From Homalodisca vitripennis (lineage: Eukaryota; Arthropoda; Insecta; Hemiptera; Cicadellidae), in the NCBI RefSeq assembly GCF_021130785.1, contig NC_060209.1, positions 23,746,001 through 23,810,000 of the forward strand: a stretch of 64,000 nucleotides of DNA, written 5' to 3'. Below, in pieces: positions 59,771 to 64,000 of the stretch. The stretch's first letter is position 1. Every line of letters starts with the position of its first letter. The notes beneath the pieces were generated by a model. It did no database searches. It worked only from the letters and a program-made list of their open reading frames with translations, and was not told where the DNA came from. Position numbers and translations under genes: made by a program.

Positions 59771-61434
59771 GAGTATAATGCTAAATTAAAATTCAATGGA
59801 TGAAATATTTCTTGATATATCTTGTCAAATGATATATTAAAAAATTGTTCCCAAATAAGATTTCATAGCAACGTAAAATAATATGTCCCGATGCCCTAGG
59901 AAAAGTACTACATAGAAACTGTCAGTCAAAAATCATATATTTTCATAGATGTTTAACATTAACTTTCTATTAATTTAAAAACAAACACCCCAATAATAAT
60001 ATTTTTATTTTTATAAGGCCTTTCCAAAGTTTTTGTAGGTTATGTTTGTGTTTGTATTCAATAATTTCTATGATCATTGTTTATATAGTATGAAAATAGG
60101 GATTTACCGTTAGTAATCTCAATCAAGATGGAGTTCAAATGCTAGAAGATCAACATTAGATTATTTTCGATATAAAGATTTCATTTCAAGATTAAACCAG
60201 TTAAATTTAGCATCATGAAGAACTTTTCCTGTGACAAAATTCTTAATAGGAATCATTAGGTTAACAAATTTAGAGAATATTTTGTTTCCTTACATTTTAC
60301 AAAAATTGTACATTATTAGATACTAAACCTTACTTTTGTGTCAGTTGATTTAGTTTCATGAGTTAAGAGGACTTGAGCTAAAATAATGTTTTTTTAATTA
60401 CCTCTTTCTATTACACCCGTGAGTTTAAATCAATTTAAGTGTTAAAAATATAGAAATATAATCTCAATTTAGGAATACTTAAAGGAACCCTGGTATTGAA
60501 AACTATTGAAATAAAAATTTACATCTGAATTATTAATAAGTAGTTACCTTTTCAGTGATTTTATTTCTATTATATATGTTATTTGTTTATTTATTTTTAT
60601 GAACAGATAAACAGATGAAATGATTCCATACCCCCGAGTAGTAGAATCTTTTATGATTAAGCCAATAATATAAGTTACACTCTAATTACAATTAAAACAT
60701 TGTTATTGTAGTTAGTATTATCTAGTTGATAAAATCTAAATTAATAAAATATACTATGATATATAAAGTAAATAATAGATAAACAAACAACATATACAAT
60801 ATAAATAATTTAATATACAATATAAATTATTAATAATGCAAATGTATATTTTTATTTCAATAGATTTAAACACAGGGTTGTTTTATGAATTACTCGATCG
60901 AGTAAATAAATTTGAATTTATTATTTTTTTTTAATTCATAGGTATAATCGAAAGATTTAATTTATAAAAACATGTAATTGATTAATGCATAAAACTTTTG
61001 TTGTATGTACGAGTATTGGCCAAATACAAAATATAATAAAATTTACTTTGATTGTTGATTTCATGACCGAATTACATTAATTAATTCTATTACATTAATA
61101 TGATTTTCATTGTTTATTGGTGAAATAAGTAAAGAAAAATATGCTAGGAAAAGTTTACGGTAGTTACTATTTATGTAAGTTATAATATTGTAAATTTCAG
61201 ATATATAACAAACAAGAAACACGCAGTACACGAACCATTGCTCGCGTATACAACTGGTGGTGTAAAATGTCTGATATTTATGTAGCTCACATCTCCAAAA
61301 GCAAACATGTTTATTCAGCAAATCTAGCCACTCGGGCCGTTAATGTCTGTTGGCGTTTCGCCGCACCTTTGCGCCACGCGAGAACTTGTTTTGGTTTTGC
61401 ACTTTTGTTGTGACTGCTAGAAGCATATAATATA
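59771..61434. other. AT-rich DNA; small GC-rich patch at 61330-61385
   Basis: The patch (GGCGTTTCGCCGCACC) lies just left of the transposon and is unassigned. The 86-aa minus-strand frame at 61061 has no recognised motif. Confidence 0.5.
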
Positions 61435-62213
61435 CAGGGTGAATAGAAATTCAGGACCCTCACCTCTATTTTCATATGAGGACGTATCCTATTGGTAGCA
61501 GTAGAAAAGAAGTTTGATTTTATGATCTAAATCATTTTTGTATTCCCCAAAATTGTAGCATTTTGAGAGCAACTCTAAAATTTCAAATGTAAACCACTCA
61601 AATAACCACTAATATTGAAGAGCATAAACAAACTTAAAGGGTAAAAACCAGAGATCTTCATCTCTTTCTCATCCAATATAATAGCCAGTGATACCAGACC
61701 AATATTTTTAATAACTCACTACGTTGCCAAGTAAATTCAAATGTGGAAACTGAACCATTCCTACTATTTGGTAGTGAGACAAACGTCGAATGCATGCTCT
61801 TCTCTTACGTTTTGTAAATGTCTGGAGGGGTATTTGGTTGCAGGCCTCAACAATCCTGTTCTGAAATCTTCAACGTTCTACTACTACAAAGTTTCTACTT
61901 GTGTTTTGTAAATATAAGTCAAAATACTTTACTAAGATGTTGACAACATATTATTTAAGATAGGAAAGAGATAGCGATCTCTGGTTTTTATAATTTTTTA
62001 AGTTTGTTTATGCTCTTCAAAATTAAGGGTAATTTAAGAGGGATATATTGAAATTTTCGAGTTTCCCTAAGATCCTGCGTCTTTAGGGGAACATAAAAAA
62101 TGTTCAAAATCATCAAATTAAAATTCCTTTCCACATAGCACCACTATCCAAAGGATATCTCCTTAATAAACATTAGAAAAAGTAAACGGATCCTGAATTT
62201 TTTATTCACACTG
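61435..62213. mobile_element. Tc1/mariner-type deletion derivative with long terminal inverted repeats
   Basis: The left end CAGGGTGAATAGAAATTCAG and the right end (reverse complement CAGTGTGAATAAAAAATTCAG) are inverted copies, both flanked by TATA, which fits insertion at TA. Inverted similarity continues inward: GAAGAGCATAAACAAACTTA at 61617-61636 pairs with TAAGTTTGTTTATGCTCTTC at 61999-62018, and CCAGAGATC near 61648 pairs with GATCTCTGG near 61978. Terminal repeats therefore reach about 230 bases each. The middle holds the end of a transposase on the minus strand. The element cannot move by itself. Confidence 0.88.
61725..61868 (-). pseudogene. transposase C-terminal remnant
   Basis: The minus strand between the inverted repeats reads FQNRIVEACNQIPLQTF followed by RRACIRRLSHYQIVG and QFPHL. 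This fits the C terminus of a group of insect IS630/Tc1/mariner-type transposases that ends 'RI-EAC--I----L---R--F-RRL--C---GG-HFEHL'. Only about 48 residues remain; the DNA-binding domain and all catalytic acidic residues are missing. The terminal repeats and the TA-type target around it agree with the assignment. Confidence 0.65.
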
Positions 62214-62229
62214 TATATCATGTCTGTGG

Positions 62230-62600
62230 TTTAAAACATTGGGAGAGTTAGTAGAGCCTACCCGTTCACAGCAAATCTCTAGAACAGAATGTTGCATATT
62301 TTTGTATTTATATGGAAACTGTAGTCATACATAAGACGAAATAATTCAGTAATATTGCATATCCCACCATTACATTTTGCCGAGCGTCAGGGCAATATGC
62401 CAGCATGATATCTCTAGAATGAATTGAACTATAAACTTTATGTTGATGTAGTCGATTTGAGTTCAAAAATAGTACGTGCCCTCTAAGTGACTTGGCTGAG
62501 CGTTAACAAAAGTCTAACTAACTGTGCACAGGATATCTAGAAACCGAATTCAGCTGTAGACTTGTTCTATGCTAGTTCAATGGGGTTCATGCTGAATAAT
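62230..62600. repeat. degenerate tandem repeat, ~120 bp, about 3 copies
   Basis: ATCTCTAGAACAGAATG (62275), ATATCTCTAGAATGAATTGA (62408) and ATATCTAGAAACCGAATTCA (62533) recur, the last two preceded by GCCGAGCGT or GCTGAGCGT and followed by an AACTATAAACTT or TGTAGACTTG string. Divergence is high. Confidence 0.6.
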
Positions 62601-63124
62601 AAATAAGTCGTTAGTAAGAGTATCTTAGTTAAAATGGATATTTAATTTTACTTATGCATCCTTAAGTTCAGGAAATGTTTAGTCAAATATGACGACAGAG
62701 GCGAAGTAGTATAGTATTTAATAATTCATTTTATTTCAGCTTTACATAAAATACTCAAAATTTATAGTACAATGTTGAGTCTGTTACAAATACATCGCAA
62801 AGGTGTTACGATATTAAATAATTATTGCAATTATAATTAACTCCAATATATTTTAATAGTACAAAGCGGTTCCAAAATGCAGCCAATATTTGTTATTTTC
62901 AATTTTAAATGTGCTACATGCTATCATTACTGAAGGAAAAACAGATTAAGATGTCTACTGTATTTTTGTATGCATTCAATAAAAATGAACTATGTATTTA
63001 TTTAATTTGTTCAGATATAAATAATTATCGATCTTTTATAGTTTATTAGATTTAATATTACAGTTTGGAACTTGCCAAGTATGGGTAAATAAGTAGGTAA
63101 GCTATATTGGAAGGTACAAGATAC
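62601..63124. other. AT-rich DNA, nothing recognised
   Basis: No features seen. Confidence 0.6.
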
Positions 63125-63875
63125 TGCTGGATTTAATGAAGGTGATAAGAAGAGGAGAAAAGTGAGGCCTATGTATCAAGCAAGCTAATGGACATATAAT
63201 GGCACACGTTACACTACAGCTGCCTGGGCGACTGTCTCGGTTCGCCGCCCGCTTTGTGTTAGTGTGGCCATTTCATACCCATTAGTAGCTGTAATGTATG
63301 ACTTTATCACTACTACTCTTTACATTTCTACTGTCTAGCAAGATAATGGACATATAATGGAACACGTTACACTACAGCTGCCTAGGTGACTGTCTCGGTT
63401 CGCCGCCCGCTTTGTGTTAGTGTGGCCATTTCATACCCATTAGTAGCTTTAATGTATGGACTTTATCACTACTACTCTTTACATTTCTACTGTCTAGCAA
63501 GATAATGGACATATAATGGAACACGTAACACTAGATCTGCCTAGGGCGACTGTCTCAGTTCGGCCGCCCGCTTTGTGTTACTGTGGCCATTTCATACCCA
63601 ATTAGTAGCTGTAATGTATGACTTTATCACTACTACTCTTTACATTTCTACTGTATAGCAAGATAATGGACATATAATGGCACACGTTACACTACAGCTG
63701 CCTGAGTGACTGTCTCAAGTTCGCCGCCCGCTTTGTGTTACTGTGGCCATTTCATACCCAATAGTAGCTTTAATGTATGACTTTATCCAGTGATACATTG
63801 CTACTCTTTAAATTGTTTACTGGCTAGAAGAATAACTAACATATAATGGCACACGTTACACAATAGATGGCTCTA
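63125..63875 (+). repeat. 160-bp family, array of 4 copies plus a partial
   Basis: AATGGACATATAATGG starts units at 63187, 63345, 63504 and 63665, with a partial fifth near 63831. Units carry TACACTACAGCTGCCTGGGC, GTTCGCCGCCCGCTTTGTGT, TGTGGCCATTTCATACCC and TTTATCACTACTACTC. A unique left flank, GGATTTAATGAAGG to GTGAGGCCTATGTATCAA, is shared with the dimer at 50285, so the tandem part belongs to a mobile unit rather than a free satellite. Confidence 0.95.
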
Positions 63876-63911
63876 ATAAATACAATAATTAAATTTGTTT
63901 AATTGTCAATA

Positions 63912-64000
63912 GCCGAATTTAATTTTAATAAACATTGAAACTCAAAAAGCATTCTTCACCGGGACTCGAATCCGGATCTCTCATTTGCCGGCTGAGTATG
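63912..64000 (-). mobile_element. tRNA-derived SINE, family 2, copy C, cut by window edge
   Basis: The minus strand reads GCCGGCAAATGAGAGATCCG, GATTCGAGTCCCGG, then ATGCTTTTTGAGTTTCAATG and TTTATTAAAATTAAATT, parallel to the 31996 and 45437 copies (anticodon side, B box, body). The 5' head lies beyond base 64000. Confidence 0.68.

Overview
The window looks like non-coding, repeat-dense chromosomal DNA from an arthropod, most likely an insect. Hemiptera is my best guess, with low confidence. The reasons are strongly AT-rich sequence, no bacterial-style gene packing, long dinucleotide microsatellites, tRNA-derived SINEs, Helitron-like elements, a decayed LINE and a Tc1/mariner-type deletion derivative. 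I found no intact protein-coding gene that I would defend. The recognisable protein-coding traces are a broken LINE reverse transcriptase (7.7-8.8 kb, minus), a transposase C-terminal remnant (61.7-61.9 kb, minus), two mutually similar minus-strand fragments that may be decayed gustatory-receptor exons (17.3 and 58.4 kb), and a very tentative LINE C-terminal scrap (35 kb, minus).

Layout. 0-14 kb: CT and TA microsatellites, a three-copy 112-bp repeat, a SINE-like element near 6 kb and the LINE. 14.1-16.8 kb: a 135-bp satellite of about 19 copies, interrupted once by a piece of a dispersed repeat. 17-24 kb: a receptor-like fragment, a class II tRNA-derived SINE, a duplicated AT-rich block, a 1.3-kb non-autonomous Helitron and a nearly perfect 59-bp inverted repeat around a TA microsatellite. 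24-28 kb: featureless AT-rich DNA. 28-35 kb: a DNA-transposon-like element, a SINE with a second tail, a second SINE family, two unrelated tandem arrays (174 bp x 4 and 75 bp x about 6.5) and a composite Helitron. 35-52 kb: mostly featureless, with two inverted copies of one repeat, a second copy of the Helitron family, and a 124-bp array whose monomers alternate between two types (a 247-bp higher-order unit). 52.1-57.5 kb: a 97-bp satellite of about 55 copies. 57.5-64 kb: a receptor-like fragment, a 779-bp inverted-repeat transposon and a 160-bp repeat array, with a third copy of SINE family 2 at the right edge.

There is no operon or pathway here. What links the parts is repeat biology. The same dispersed families recur (two SINE families, one Helitron family, a 160-bp family seen as monomer, dimer and tetramer), several tandem arrays show higher-order structure, and the largest array has a central part crowded with random single-base indels that looks more like unpolished long-read sequence than real divergence. 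All repeat relationships were found by eye within the window; family names are inferred from known hallmarks, not from a database search.
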